Positions 1 to 6,361 of a DNA stretch of 41,870 nt are shown here, in pieces. The stretch is from contig NZ_NOVE01000028.1 of the NCBI RefSeq assembly GCF_002265625.1, positions 1 to 41,870 on the forward strand, written 5' to 3'. The stretch comes from Prevotella sp. 885. GTDB taxonomy: Bacteria > Bacteroidota > Bacteroidia > Bacteroidales > Bacteroidaceae. Positions within the stretch are counted from its first letter, which is position 1, and every line of letters begins with the position of its first letter. The notes beneath the pieces are model-generated. The model ran no database searches. It saw only the letters and a list, made by a program, of their open reading frames with translations, and was not told the origin of the DNA. The position numbers and the translations under genes were made by a program.

Positions 1-24
1 ACCAAAATAATGGGCTCTTCATAT

Positions 25-663
25 TTACAATGAGATTATTTCTTCTCCATTTTCATTGACGAATCCCCAACCTTCTGCAGACTTTACTTTTGCTAATCCG
101 TCAGAAAAAGCATCAGCATCTTCGTATTTGCAAGGGATTATTTCTTCACCGTCTTTATTGATAAAACCATACTTTCCGTCAAGTCTTACTTTTATCAAAC
201 CATTACAGATACAATCATCATGCCAGTCATACTTGCCATAGTCGCAACCATTTCCATTCCAATATTTATCTGCCAGTTCGTCGGCTTCTTCCTTTGTCAT
301 TGCCTTTTCAATGTTGTTGGCTACGAATCTATAGAAGGCACAATAGTTTGGCTCATAAAGTTCTGTGGCTTTGGTCCATTCCTGTGGAAAATCGTCAGGG
401 CCATGACCATTGCCGATATTGTCAACAACTGCAGCAATACAAATCTCATCATCGTCATCCAGTCCAATACCGAATATTGACAATTCTGATCCGTCACCAT
501 CATCGCCTTCACATTCGTCTTCCCAATCGGGCACGGCTATGTAGCGTTTGTCGCCCTGTTTATTCAGCAAGTCGATAACGGCATCTTTGGCTTTATCGTT
601 GATAGCATTCATTTCGTTCAAGAATGCATCTGGGCTTATTTTTTCTGCTGTTTTGTTAGCCAT
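25..663 (-). CDS. WG-repeat protein of unknown function
   Basis: 212-residue protein. The first ~130 residues match nothing I recognise; they are acidic, with a run DDDDE near residue 75, and contain an aspartate/tryptophan-rich stretch before the repeats. The last ~55 residues are two WG-type repeats, with KYGFINKDGEEIIPCKYED followed by a second copy, GWGFVNENGEEI. WG repeats are short beta units found in many Bacteroidota surface or cytoplasmic proteins of unknown role. The array stops early (EEIISL, then stop) where another IPCKY unit would be expected, so the C-terminus may be trimmed. There is no signal peptide, so it is probably cytoplasmic. It is the last gene of a same-strand run of four accessory genes and shares its repeat type with the gene ending at 1481. 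Confidence 0.75.
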   Translation of the reverse strand: MANKTAEKISPDAFLNEMNAINDKAKDAVIDLLNKQGDKRYIAVPDWEDECEGDDGDGSELSIFGIGLDDDDEICIAAVVDNIGNGHGPDDFPQEWTKATELYEPNYCAFYRFVANNIEKAMTKEEADELADKYWNGNGCDYGKYDWHDDCICNGLIKVRLDGKYGFINKDGEEIIPCKYEDADAFSDGLAKVKSAEGWGFVNENGEEIISL

Positions 664-762
664 ATTATTTAAAAATTAAATTGATTATTAGTTGTTGCTC
701 TCTTTTATGAATCCGCATATAAAGAGAAACATGTCTCATGTCTTTTAAAAAGTTTTGCCTAC

Positions 763-792
763 TCCCTTTCCAGCGTTTCGGCTTCCTCTGTT
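763..792 (-). repeat. 30-bp direct repeat, copy 1 (coding-like tail)
   Basis: Thirty bases identical to 1443-1472. Read on the minus strand, both copies encode EEAETLER just beyond a gene's stop codon. Here the open tail ...YDDAVVEIITEEAETLERE lies in a different frame from the end of the 811-1383 gene. It looks like the 3' end of an older gene. Confidence 0.8.
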
Positions 793-810
793 ATTATCTC
801 GACAACTGCA

Positions 811-1383
811 TCATCGTAAATCAACCTCATACTCATTGAAATAGATGAAGCCGTCCTTCCAATGCTCACAGTTCCACTTGTGGATGTCATCAACAGTAAG
901 AGTGTCACGTTTTAAGACACGTGCGAAATAGGCTAATGCCTCATCCATACTGTTGAACCGCTCGTAACCACACAAAACCGGTTCTTTCAAATGAAAGTCC
1001 ACACTGACGCGTGTCGGAAAATATTTCCCCTCTGCATCATTTGTTGCATAAGTCTCATCGCAATAACTTTCCACCATATAGTATATGGTCATACCTTCAT
1101 AGTGGCTTTCAAGCGGATGTCGGAAGTCTGCCGTCACCCGATCTTCCTCGGCTTCAATACTCAATGAATTATCTACGAACTCACATTTTATAATGTTGCC
1201 CCGAAGATATTGTTCTTTGGTATCTACTCCGAGACTATACACCATACTTGCGTAAGATACAGACTTGTCTTTACCCTCTTCAAGCAGTTTCTTGTTTAGA
1301 AGCGTCCTATACTGGTCATATATCTCTTGAAGGTCATTTGGTTTGCCTTCAATGCGATAGTATACTGTGGTCAAATACTCCAT
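811..1383 (-). CDS. Hypothetical protein, possibly YubB/DUF1281-like fold
   Basis: 190-residue soluble protein without signal peptide or membrane segment. I do not recognise it with confidence. The central part (YYMVESYCDETYATND, about residues 99-114) and the mixed alpha/beta pattern faintly recall ferredoxin-like YubB/DUF1281 proteins of mobile DNA, but that is a weak resemblance. The C-terminus ends in YEVDLR and is followed, in another frame, by an open stretch ending in EEAETLERE that is also present after the neighbouring gene; the native C-terminus may therefore have been changed by a frameshift. It lies 97 bases downstream of the LRR/WG gene and 147 bases upstream of the WG gene, all on the minus strand. 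No clear promoter was seen. Confidence 0.6.
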   Translation of the reverse strand: MEYLTTVYYRIEGKPNDLQEIYDQYRTLLNKKLLEEGKDKSVSYASMVYSLGVDTKEQYLRGNIIKCEFVDNSLSIEAEEDRVTADFRHPLESHYEGMTIYYMVESYCDETYATNDAEGKYFPTRVSVDFHLKEPVLCGYERFNSMDEALAYFARVLKRDTLTVDDIHKWNCEHWKDGFIYFNEYEVDLR

Positions 1384-1442
1384 AAAGCATGATTCTTTTT
1401 TTAATGTGACTTTCTTTTGTAGCGCATAGTCAGAACAGCATA

Positions 1443-1472
1443 TCCCTTTCCAGCGTTTCGGCTTCCTCTGTT
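1443..1472 (-). repeat. 30-bp direct repeat, copy 2 (coding-like tail)
   Basis: Identical to 763-792. On the minus strand it follows the TAA of the LRR/WG gene in the same frame: reading through that stop would add QVTTEEAETLERDMLF before a TGA. The match continues a few bases further with two mismatches that change only the residues before the shared TEEAETLER. Confidence 0.8.
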
Positions 1473-1480
1473 GTTACTTG

Positions 1481-2758
1481 TTATTTTGTCACTTGCTTAC
1501 CCGTTTTGTCAATGGTAATCCAATCACCTCTTAGAGGCAAGACTTTCACAAATCCTTTTACAGTAAATTTCTTTACATCAACATACTGACAAGGAATTAC
1601 TTCTTCTCCTTCTTCATTCACGAAGCCCCAAAGATTGTTTAGCCTGACACCTGCATATCCATTCTTAAACATCCTTACGTCTTCATACTTGTTGCAAGGA
1701 ACGACAACTTTGCCAGTCATTCTGACTAATCCCCATGTGTCATCCTTGTTTTCCTTGACGTGGGCGTATCCATTTTCCATGTTAGACACATCACAATACT
1801 TACAAGGAATTATCTCTTCTGAATTCATGTTAATCCATCCATATTTGAAATTCCGCTTAGCTCGAGCTATTCCGCCCTCTTCAAAGGACCAGAGAAAATT
1901 ATATACGCACGGACCCAATAATTTTGTTACGCTATTATATATTCCGTATTTTATATCGCATATCTCGCCTTTTGCGTATCGGGTAATCCTGTACAAGAAA
2001 ATTCCGTATCCTATACATTTTGGATAGAAATCTCCTACAAAGTCATACTTTGCCTGTAGTTCTGCAGCAATCAGTTCCTTTTCATCTTTTGTAAGCGCGT
2101 TGAATTCACCAATAGGACCTGTCAATGACGGATTCTCAAACTCAATCGCCATTAGTGAAGTGCAGCCAGCAAACGCCATTCGCTCCACAATCTTCACATT
2201 CTTGTTTAGATATACAGACTCCAGATGCTTGCAACTTGCAAAGGCTTTGTCATAAATACAGCATTCGCAGTCATCACTTATCACGATGTTGAGACTTTTC
2301 AGTCCGGAATTTCTGAACGCAGACTTGTCGATAATCTTCAGGTGACTTGGAATATTTATCTCTTCCAAAGCTTTGCAGTCAGCAAAGGCTGCTTTCCAAA
2401 TCTTACCCAAAGTTTCTGGCAAGGCAATTTCCTTCAGATTTTCACAATGAGCGAAACTCTCTATTCCGATGAAATCTACTCCAGGCATTGTTATCTTGAA
2501 GAGCTTTATGCAGCTTGCGAAAGCTCTTGTGCCCAAGTCGGTAACTGATGCTGGCAATACCACCTCATGAAGATTGTCAAGTCCTTGGCATGCGTCATCG
2601 CAAATAGCCTTCACACCGTCTTTCACTTCAAGGTACTCAGGATTGCCGAGTACTCTCAACAAACGAAGTCCATCCTCGCTGTAGATTGGTCCAGAACACT
2701 TATTGCGTCTGGCTTTCTTGATTATTGCCTGATCTTCTTTTGTCAATCCTGTATTCAT
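1481..2758 (-). CDS. BspA-type leucine-rich repeat protein with C-terminal WG repeats
   Basis: 425 residues from the ATG at 2758. I rejected an upstream TTG at 2791 because it lies in a probable promoter -7 box. Residues ~45-225 are LRR_5 (BspA-like) units with the typical rhythm, for example LHEVVLPASVTDLGTRAFAS and LEEINIPSHLKIIDKSAF. Residues ~265-420 carry WG repeats (YGWINMNSEEIIPCKY, TWGLVRMTGKVVVPC, LWGFVNEEGEEVIPCQY). BspA-like LRRs usually serve in protein binding. No signal peptide is visible, so a cytoplasmic role is more likely than a surface one. It is the second gene in a minus-strand accessory run. After its TAA comes an in-frame 16-codon extension containing the 30-bp repeat shared with the next gene's tail. 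Confidence 0.8.
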   Translation of the reverse strand: MNTGLTKEDQAIIKKARRNKCSGPIYSEDGLRLLRVLGNPEYLEVKDGVKAICDDACQGLDNLHEVVLPASVTDLGTRAFASCIKLFKITMPGVDFIGIESFAHCENLKEIALPETLGKIWKAAFADCKALEEINIPSHLKIIDKSAFRNSGLKSLNIVISDDCECCIYDKAFASCKHLESVYLNKNVKIVERMAFAGCTSLMAIEFENPSLTGPIGEFNALTKDEKELIAAELQAKYDFVGDFYPKCIGYGIFLYRITRYAKGEICDIKYGIYNSVTKLLGPCVYNFLWSFEEGGIARAKRNFKYGWINMNSEEIIPCKYCDVSNMENGYAHVKENKDDTWGLVRMTGKVVVPCNKYEDVRMFKNGYAGVRLNNLWGFVNEEGEEVIPCQYVDVKKFTVKGFVKVLPLRGDWITIDKTGKQVTK

Positions 2759-2783
2759 ATTTATTATTTTTAGTTGTAATTCT

Positions 2784-2819
2784 GGGTGCAAAGATAAATA
2801 GTTTTTAGCCTTTGCACCC
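2784..2819 (-). promoter_or_regulatory. Inverted repeat over a -7 box upstream of the LRR/WG gene
   Basis: A perfect 10-bp inverted repeat (GGGTGCAAAG / CTTTGCACCC, 16-base gap) covers a minus-strand TATCTTTG at 2789-2796, a perfect Bacteroidota -7 element. No good -33 TTTG lies at the normal distance. It could be an operator. The function is inferred. Confidence 0.45.
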
Positions 2820-2869
2820 TATATCGCTATTCGGAAGAGCCGGAATGCGTTGTCGGAAAATCAGGAATG

Positions 2870-4138
2870 TCAAATCAGGTTAATAATCTTCTTGGATATC
2901 TTTACTTTTGTGCCTTTCGGTTCTTCCCTTGAAGCTCGTGTCTTAGCGTCACGCTCATTGAGACGCTGATAAAGATAGATTGTCTCATCGTCCAAAAGTG
3001 CTTCTCCCAGCAAGCCCAAGTATTCTCCTTTGCCCTTTATCTTGATTATCTTGTCGTATGCAGTAGAGTTGCTCTTCTTGCCGTTATATTCAGAAACCAT
3101 AAGTCTAAGTACGCCGTCTGTTCTTATAAGATTAAGTTCGTCGGTAAGTTCACAGATGTCTACATTATTATATAACTGGTCAAGCGATTCGTCTTCAATG
3201 TCTTTGTCTGCCTTCTCAGGTCTTCCCATCATATCCCTAAAAGAATCCGAAACCATTTTCAGATTTGGAATTCTGCCTTTGTCGCCCAGTTCTTTTAGAG
3301 TCAGGTCGATAGGCTTCACATGGTCTATGGCTATATCGGATATGTCCTTCACGATCATGGGGACTTTGGTATTGCCCTCTCCGGTTGGGGTATATGCCGT
3401 ATAGCACTTATTGGATGCAGACAAAGCGACTTTAACGTTGTATGTGCCGTCAGAGTTTTCCTTTTTCTCAAAGACGAGAAACACCTGCTGAGCTTTAAAC
3501 TGTACGCTTTTTATCTCTTTGTTGTCGTCCTCATAGTGCACAAAAATGCCTTCTGCCAGCTTTCTCAACCAATCTGTGAATTCTTTGGTCTTGCCAGCTT
3601 TCTTGTAGAGCTTCGCTATATAGCTTAAAGGCAACCATACCTTATTACCGGAAATGCGGTCCTGACGACGTAGACGACCCATAAACTTCGTCATTAGTTG
3701 TTCGTGCAGAAATACGGTACGATTTGCAAAAGCCGTTTTAAGCCAGCTTTCTTCCGTATCACTAAGTGTAGGTGTCGTACAAGCTGAAGCTATTTTCTTC
3801 TTTATGCTTTTCTTACTTGCTGCTTCAGAACTAAGCAGCTTCTCCAGAAAGTCTGTAAACTTGTTGCAGTAAGTTTCGTAGCTTCTCAGGCTGCCCCAAT
3901 TGTAGACGCATACCGAATATCTTAATATGCCTATCAACTTTATGCATTCGTCTTCGCGATTGTTCGCTATAAGCTTGATAACCAGAGTAAGAAAGTTCTT
4001 TTCAGCATCGGTTTTGAATACTTCATCCTTCCCTAAGGCATTGATTACACTACGATACTGGCTTCTCGATTTTTGATTAGCATCTTTACACATGCTATTT
4101 TCAAAAGCGTCCAGTAACACTTCTATTGCTGTTTTCAT
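2870..4138 (-). CDS. Hypothetical protein with a faint HNH-like motif
   Basis: 422 residues, mainly helical in the N-terminal half. It is basic around residues 105-165, where a lysine-rich stretch (SKKSIKKKIA) precedes GRLRRQDRISGNKVWLPLSY. In the middle, AIDHVKPID followed by IPNLKMVSDSF resembles the DH...P...NL core of HNH nucleases, but the paired cysteines and the final N/H are not evident, so a nuclease call is not justified. There is no signal peptide or membrane helix. It is the first gene of the minus-strand accessory run and has its own strong promoter at 4184-4214. The family is not recognised. Confidence 0.6.
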   Translation of the reverse strand: MKTAIEVLLDAFENSMCKDANQKSRSQYRSVINALGKDEVFKTDAEKNFLTLVIKLIANNREDECIKLIGILRYSVCVYNWGSLRSYETYCNKFTDFLEKLLSSEAASKKSIKKKIASACTTPTLSDTEESWLKTAFANRTVFLHEQLMTKFMGRLRRQDRISGNKVWLPLSYIAKLYKKAGKTKEFTDWLRKLAEGIFVHYEDDNKEIKSVQFKAQQVFLVFEKKENSDGTYNVKVALSASNKCYTAYTPTGEGNTKVPMIVKDISDIAIDHVKPIDLTLKELGDKGRIPNLKMVSDSFRDMMGRPEKADKDIEDESLDQLYNNVDICELTDELNLIRTDGVLRLMVSEYNGKKSNSTAYDKIIKIKGKGEYLGLLGEALLDDETIYLYQRLNERDAKTRASREEPKGTKVKISKKIINLI

Positions 4139-4183
4139 AGTTATTGGTTTAATTGTTTACGTATAAATCGTAGAAAAGATGTT

Positions 4184-4214
4184 CAAAATTACAAAATAAT
4201 GATTAAAAGACAAA
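4184..4214 (-). promoter_or_regulatory. Bacteroidota promoter for the 422-residue gene
   Basis: On the minus strand, TTTG (4211-4214), a 19-base spacer and TAATTTTG (4184-4191) match the TTTG/TAnnTTTG consensus of the Bacteroidota housekeeping sigma factor exactly. It lies 45 bases upstream of the ATG. Confidence 0.7.
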
Positions 4215-4299
4215 ATCAATGTTCGATTTTTTTGTAATGACCGAATTAATCTCGAAAGCCACAATATCTTCAAATTGCTCTGCAGAAAAATGGTAATCG

Positions 4300-4562
4300 T
4301 AGGAGGCTATGGCGTCTCGCCGTAGCCACGCACCCACGAACGACCAGCAGATTGAGTTTGAGCTGCGGGTTCCGCGGAGCGGGACCTATATAATGAAAAC
4401 CCACTGCAAGCTGCGAAGCAGCGCAGCTGTGGGTACATAAGATACCTCCACCTATATATAGTTCCCCGGAGGGGGACTGACGCATCCCGTATGATGTTGA
4501 GGATGATAGTAGGTTCTGCTATGGGTGGGTGCGTGGCTACGGCGAGACGCCATAGCCTCCTA
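4300..4562. repeat. Palindromic element with 37-bp perfect inverted ends
   Basis: Arms 4300-4336 and 4526-4562 are perfect reverse complements (37 of 37) around a 189-base centre. The centre is itself partly self-complementary: AGCAGA at 4346-4351 pairs with TCTGCT at 4515-4520, and related GC-rich plus TATATA stretches sit on both sides. It is G+C-richer than its flanks. There is no credible ORF. It could be a MITE-like non-autonomous element or a long hairpin repeat of the genome; no transposase was seen to decide. Confidence 0.75.
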
Positions 4563-4612
4563 AGTTTGCCTTTACAGCTGTAAATTGCAGTTTATCGGTG
4601 AGTCAGCTATGG

Positions 4613-4931
4613 TAGGCAGGGCTTTGACAAAAACCTTTATCCACAATCCGCTTATGCTTCTCGAGCCTTCGGCAATTCATTTATGGTATATATGGTCTTA
4701 TGAGAACAAGTTCTCACGCCCATATATACCATAAATGAATGAGAGGCTTTCGCCTCTCTCGAAAAGCACAAACGGAAAAACCGTTCAAAACACAAACTGT
4801 TGTATGTTTACTTGAATCGAATATAATAACAGTACATACATAATTATAACATACAAAACCTTGTGTTTTTATATGTTTTTCCGATTATGGGCGCGTACTG
4901 TGGAGTAAGGTTTTTGTCAAAGCCCTGCCTA
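4613..4931. repeat. Palindromic element with 25-bp perfect (about 33-bp near-perfect) inverted ends
   Basis: Ends 4613-4637 and 4907-4931 are perfect 25-bp inverted repeats and continue inward for about eight more bases with two mismatches. Inside are nested hairpins: 21-bp arms at 4675-4695 and 4720-4740 with a further palindrome TGAGAACAAGTTCTCA in the loop, then GAGAGGC/GCCTCTC at 4741-4758, then AACGG/CCGTT near 4780. There is no ORF of note. It is most like a MITE or another non-autonomous transposon relic. It is not related to the element at 4300-4562. Confidence 0.75.
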
Positions 4932-4960
4932 ACCGGATTTCGCTGATAAAATTCCTGTTT

Positions 4961-5368
4961 GGCGGTTAGTTTGCCTGACAATATTTGCATTTCTAATGCT
5001 CAATACTATGAGCTGAGCGCACAACAAAATCTTTGGTGCGAAATTCTTGAGTTTTGAGCATTTGGAGACAACATACTTATACTCAGCATGTTATGAGGCT
5101 TTCTATAGAAATGTTATGAAATCAGATTCGCAAAAGAGCCGTTTTTTGCTGCAATAGTGGCACTTTTACACTGCAATAGTGCCACTTTTATCATGCAATA
5201 GCGCCACTTTTACACTCTAATAGTGGCACTATTGTAGTGTAAAAGTGGCGCTATTGTTAAGCTCGGGTGCTGTTTGCACAGCAAAACACCATAAAAACAG
5301 CTTTTTGATTCTCTATAATTGATTTTTATTTTGTAACATGTTTTTACTCTTTTGTACGATATTTGCAT
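4961..5368 (+). repeat. ~0.4-kb interspersed element, copy 1
   Basis: Closely matches 28887-29291 in the same orientation, 24 kb away. The best-conserved part runs from GACAATATTTGCAT (4977) to ACGATATTTGCAT (ending 5368), 392 bases here and 390 in copy 2. The two ends are near-identical direct repeats. The weaker match begins at GGCGGTT (4961). The middle carries a hairpin-prone stretch (GCGCA...TGCG near 5020-5040) and the 22-bp repeat array. No ORF spans it, so it may be a non-autonomous mobile element or a structured RNA locus. Confidence 0.75.
5150..5256. repeat. 22-bp tandem repeats ending in a long hairpin (copy 1)
   Basis: Three direct 22-bp units (5150, 5172, 5194) of the form TGCAATAGYGSCACTTTTAYMM are followed by a fourth, altered unit and then an inverted one. 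The arms 5196-5216 and 5236-5256 are perfect 21-bp inverted repeats around a loop that is itself a palindrome (AATAGTGGCACTATT). Units abut without spacers, so it is not a CRISPR array. Confidence 0.8.
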
Positions 5369-5413
5369 GGCGCAAAAGCGACTTTTTTGAGTGAATAAGG
5401 TCACTATTTTGTT

Positions 5414-5512
5414 TTACTTCACGAGCATTTTCGTTGTATTGTTGCCATGCTTCACGATGCTGATGCCCTTTTGCGGTGCGTTCACACGGCGACCCTGTAG
5501 GTCGTAAATGCA
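5414..5512 (-). pseudogene. 3' remnant of a gene with a Por/T9SS-type C-terminal sorting tail
   Basis: On the minus strand the last ~31 codons before a TAA encode IYDLQGRRVNAPQKGISIVK followed by HGNNTTKMLVK. This matches the usual end of type A sorting domains (YDLQGRRV...KGIYIV...KVLVK). The reading frame upstream quickly turns into low-complexity, non-coding-looking sequence, so the body of the secreted protein is missing. Repeat copy 1 lies 45 bases beyond its stop. I infer a deletion or rearrangement removed the rest. Confidence 0.6.
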
Positions 5513-5584
5513 CTTAAAATGAGTTTTTTTTAGGACGATTAGTGTTAAATATTTGTATAAGTAAGTAGCTAACGGGCAAAAATC

Positions 5585-5615
5585 ATTGCCGTTTGAATTA
5601 AAAATAATAATTTTG
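5585..5615 (+). promoter_or_regulatory. Likely promoter of the TAC locus
   Basis: ATTG (5585-5588), a 19-base spacer and TAATTTTG (5608-5615) fit the Bacteroidota consensus with one mismatch in the -33 box. The -33 box overlaps an inverted repeat (AACGGGCAA ... TTGCCGTT, 5572-5594). Confidence 0.6.
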
Positions 5616-5627
5616 CAGTCTAAAAAT

Positions 5628-5657
5628 ACAATCATTTAAATAACAATCATTTAAATA
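5628..5657 (+). repeat. Perfect 15-bp tandem repeat in the TAC leader, possible operator
   Basis: ACAATCATTTAAATA occurs twice without a gap (5628-5642, 5643-5657), just after the expected transcription start and 12 bases before the first ATG. Toxin-antitoxin operons often carry repeated operator sites there; binding by the antitoxin is inference. Confidence 0.55.
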
Positions 5658-5669
5658 AATATAAGAATT

Positions 5670-5933
5670 ATGGGAAATCTTTTTGAAAGTCTCAAAGATT
5701 ATTTCGAGAACACCCCTAATGATGTAATCGAGAATGATTGGAGAGAAATAGAATATCTCAATGAGATTGGCCCCGATGTCATTGAGTACGCCGAATTCGT
5801 TAGGGAGTATTTCGGTACAGCCATGTCATATTCCAATACCAAGGAGAAAGAGGAAACACACAGATATGACGTGTCTGTCAGCGCATGGGAGAATGGCATT
5901 GCAGCAGACGCAAAGTATTGTTTGGCAGCATAA
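5670..5933 (+). CDS. Small acidic protein, candidate antitoxin of a TAC module
   Basis: 87 residues, acidic, rich in Glu/Asp/Tyr (for example ENDWREIEYLNEIGPDVIEY at ~21-40), with a more hydrophobic end (NGIAADAKYCLAA). I recognise no DNA-binding motif. It is the first gene of a three-gene operon, 7 bases before the SecB-like gene, which lies just before the ART-like gene. In TAC systems the antitoxin is unstable and needs a SecB-like chaperone that binds its C-terminal addiction segment; the exposed hydrophobic tail here could play that part. The antitoxin role is inferred from position, size and company. The locus is more AT-rich than tex downstream, which suggests acquisition by transfer. 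Confidence 0.6.
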   Translation: MGNLFESLKDYFENTPNDVIENDWREIEYLNEIGPDVIEYAEFVREYFGTAMSYSNTKEKEETHRYDVSVSAWENGIAADAKYCLAA

Positions 5934-5940
5934 GGCAATC

Positions 5941-6351
5941 ATGGAAAAAGCAACTTTTAAATTAGATAATTATCGTTTCACTAAGGCATCCTTGGACTTT
6001 AACATTCCGAACAATGCCGAGTTGAATATATCTTTCAGTCCTAAGGGAGTATTTCACACAAAGGAAGCACGCTATGAATTGGACTTTGACGTTATGGTAG
6101 GATGCACAGAGACTAACACGGAGGTTGTAAAGGTTTCGTGTGTGGCTTCGTTTTCGTTTGGCGGTGGCATTACTATTGCCGACATTCCCGAATACTTCTA
6201 CCCTAACAGTCTTGCCATCGTATTTCCATACGTCAGGGCTTTTGTAAGCACAATAACCTTGCAGGCTAATATGCAACCTGTAGTATTGCCTACAATCAAC
6301 CTCATGGGGCTCACGGAGGAACTGAAAGAAAAGACAACCGTTATTGAATAG
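5941..6351 (+). CDS. SecB-like chaperone of a toxin-antitoxin-chaperone locus
   Basis: 136 residues from the ATG at 5941; an upstream in-frame extension overlaps the previous gene and looks non-coding. The C-terminal half matches the SecB fold: IPEYFYPNSLAIVFPYVRAF, then VSTITLQANMQPVVLPTINL. The FPY(A/V)R segment and the following beta strand with PxxLPPIN-like residues are SecB hallmarks. The N-terminal half gives alternating beta strands (ELDFDVMVG, VVKVSCVASFSF). A SecB needed for general export would not normally sit between two small unknown genes, whereas SecB-like chaperones of TAC systems (SecB-TA beside HigBA in Mycobacterium, CmdC in E. coli CmdTAC) do. I infer that it protects the upstream antitoxin from proteolysis. 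Confidence 0.8.
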   Translation: MEKATFKLDNYRFTKASLDFNIPNNAELNISFSPKGVFHTKEARYELDFDVMVGCTETNTEVVKVSCVASFSFGGGITIADIPEYFYPNSLAIVFPYVRAFVSTITLQANMQPVVLPTINLMGLTEELKEKTTVIE

Positions 6352-6361
6352 TTCGGAGAGT

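Larger units (their letters stand above)
4139..5669. other. 1.5-kb region without intact genes: repeat nest
   Basis: Apart from the promoters at its two ends, I see no intact gene here. It holds, in order, a palindromic element (4300-4562), a second and unrelated palindromic element (4613-4931), one copy of a ~0.4-kb repeated element (4961-5368), and the 3' remnant of a gene with a sorting-domain tail (5414-5512). Stacking of so many elements suggests a site that tolerates insertions next to the TAC locus. Confidence 0.7.

Noticed and set aside
2759..2791. Earlier TTG start for the LRR/WG gene
   Set aside because: The TTG lies inside the TATCTTTG -7 box and the extra residues (HPELQLKIIN) look non-coding.
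4270..4485. 71-residue minus-strand ORF within the first palindromic element
   Set aside because: It overlaps one inverted arm and the self-complementary centre, and the predicted peptide has no coding character. It is better explained as repeat DNA.
5150..5256. Short regular repeats as a CRISPR array
   Set aside because: The 22-bp units abut directly with no unique spacers, the last is inverted, there are no cas genes, and the same array recurs at 29075-29180.
5761..5940. Longer N-terminus for the SecB-like protein
   Set aside because: The extra codons overlap the upstream small gene in another frame. ATG 5941, 7 bases after that gene's stop, gives the normal SecB length.
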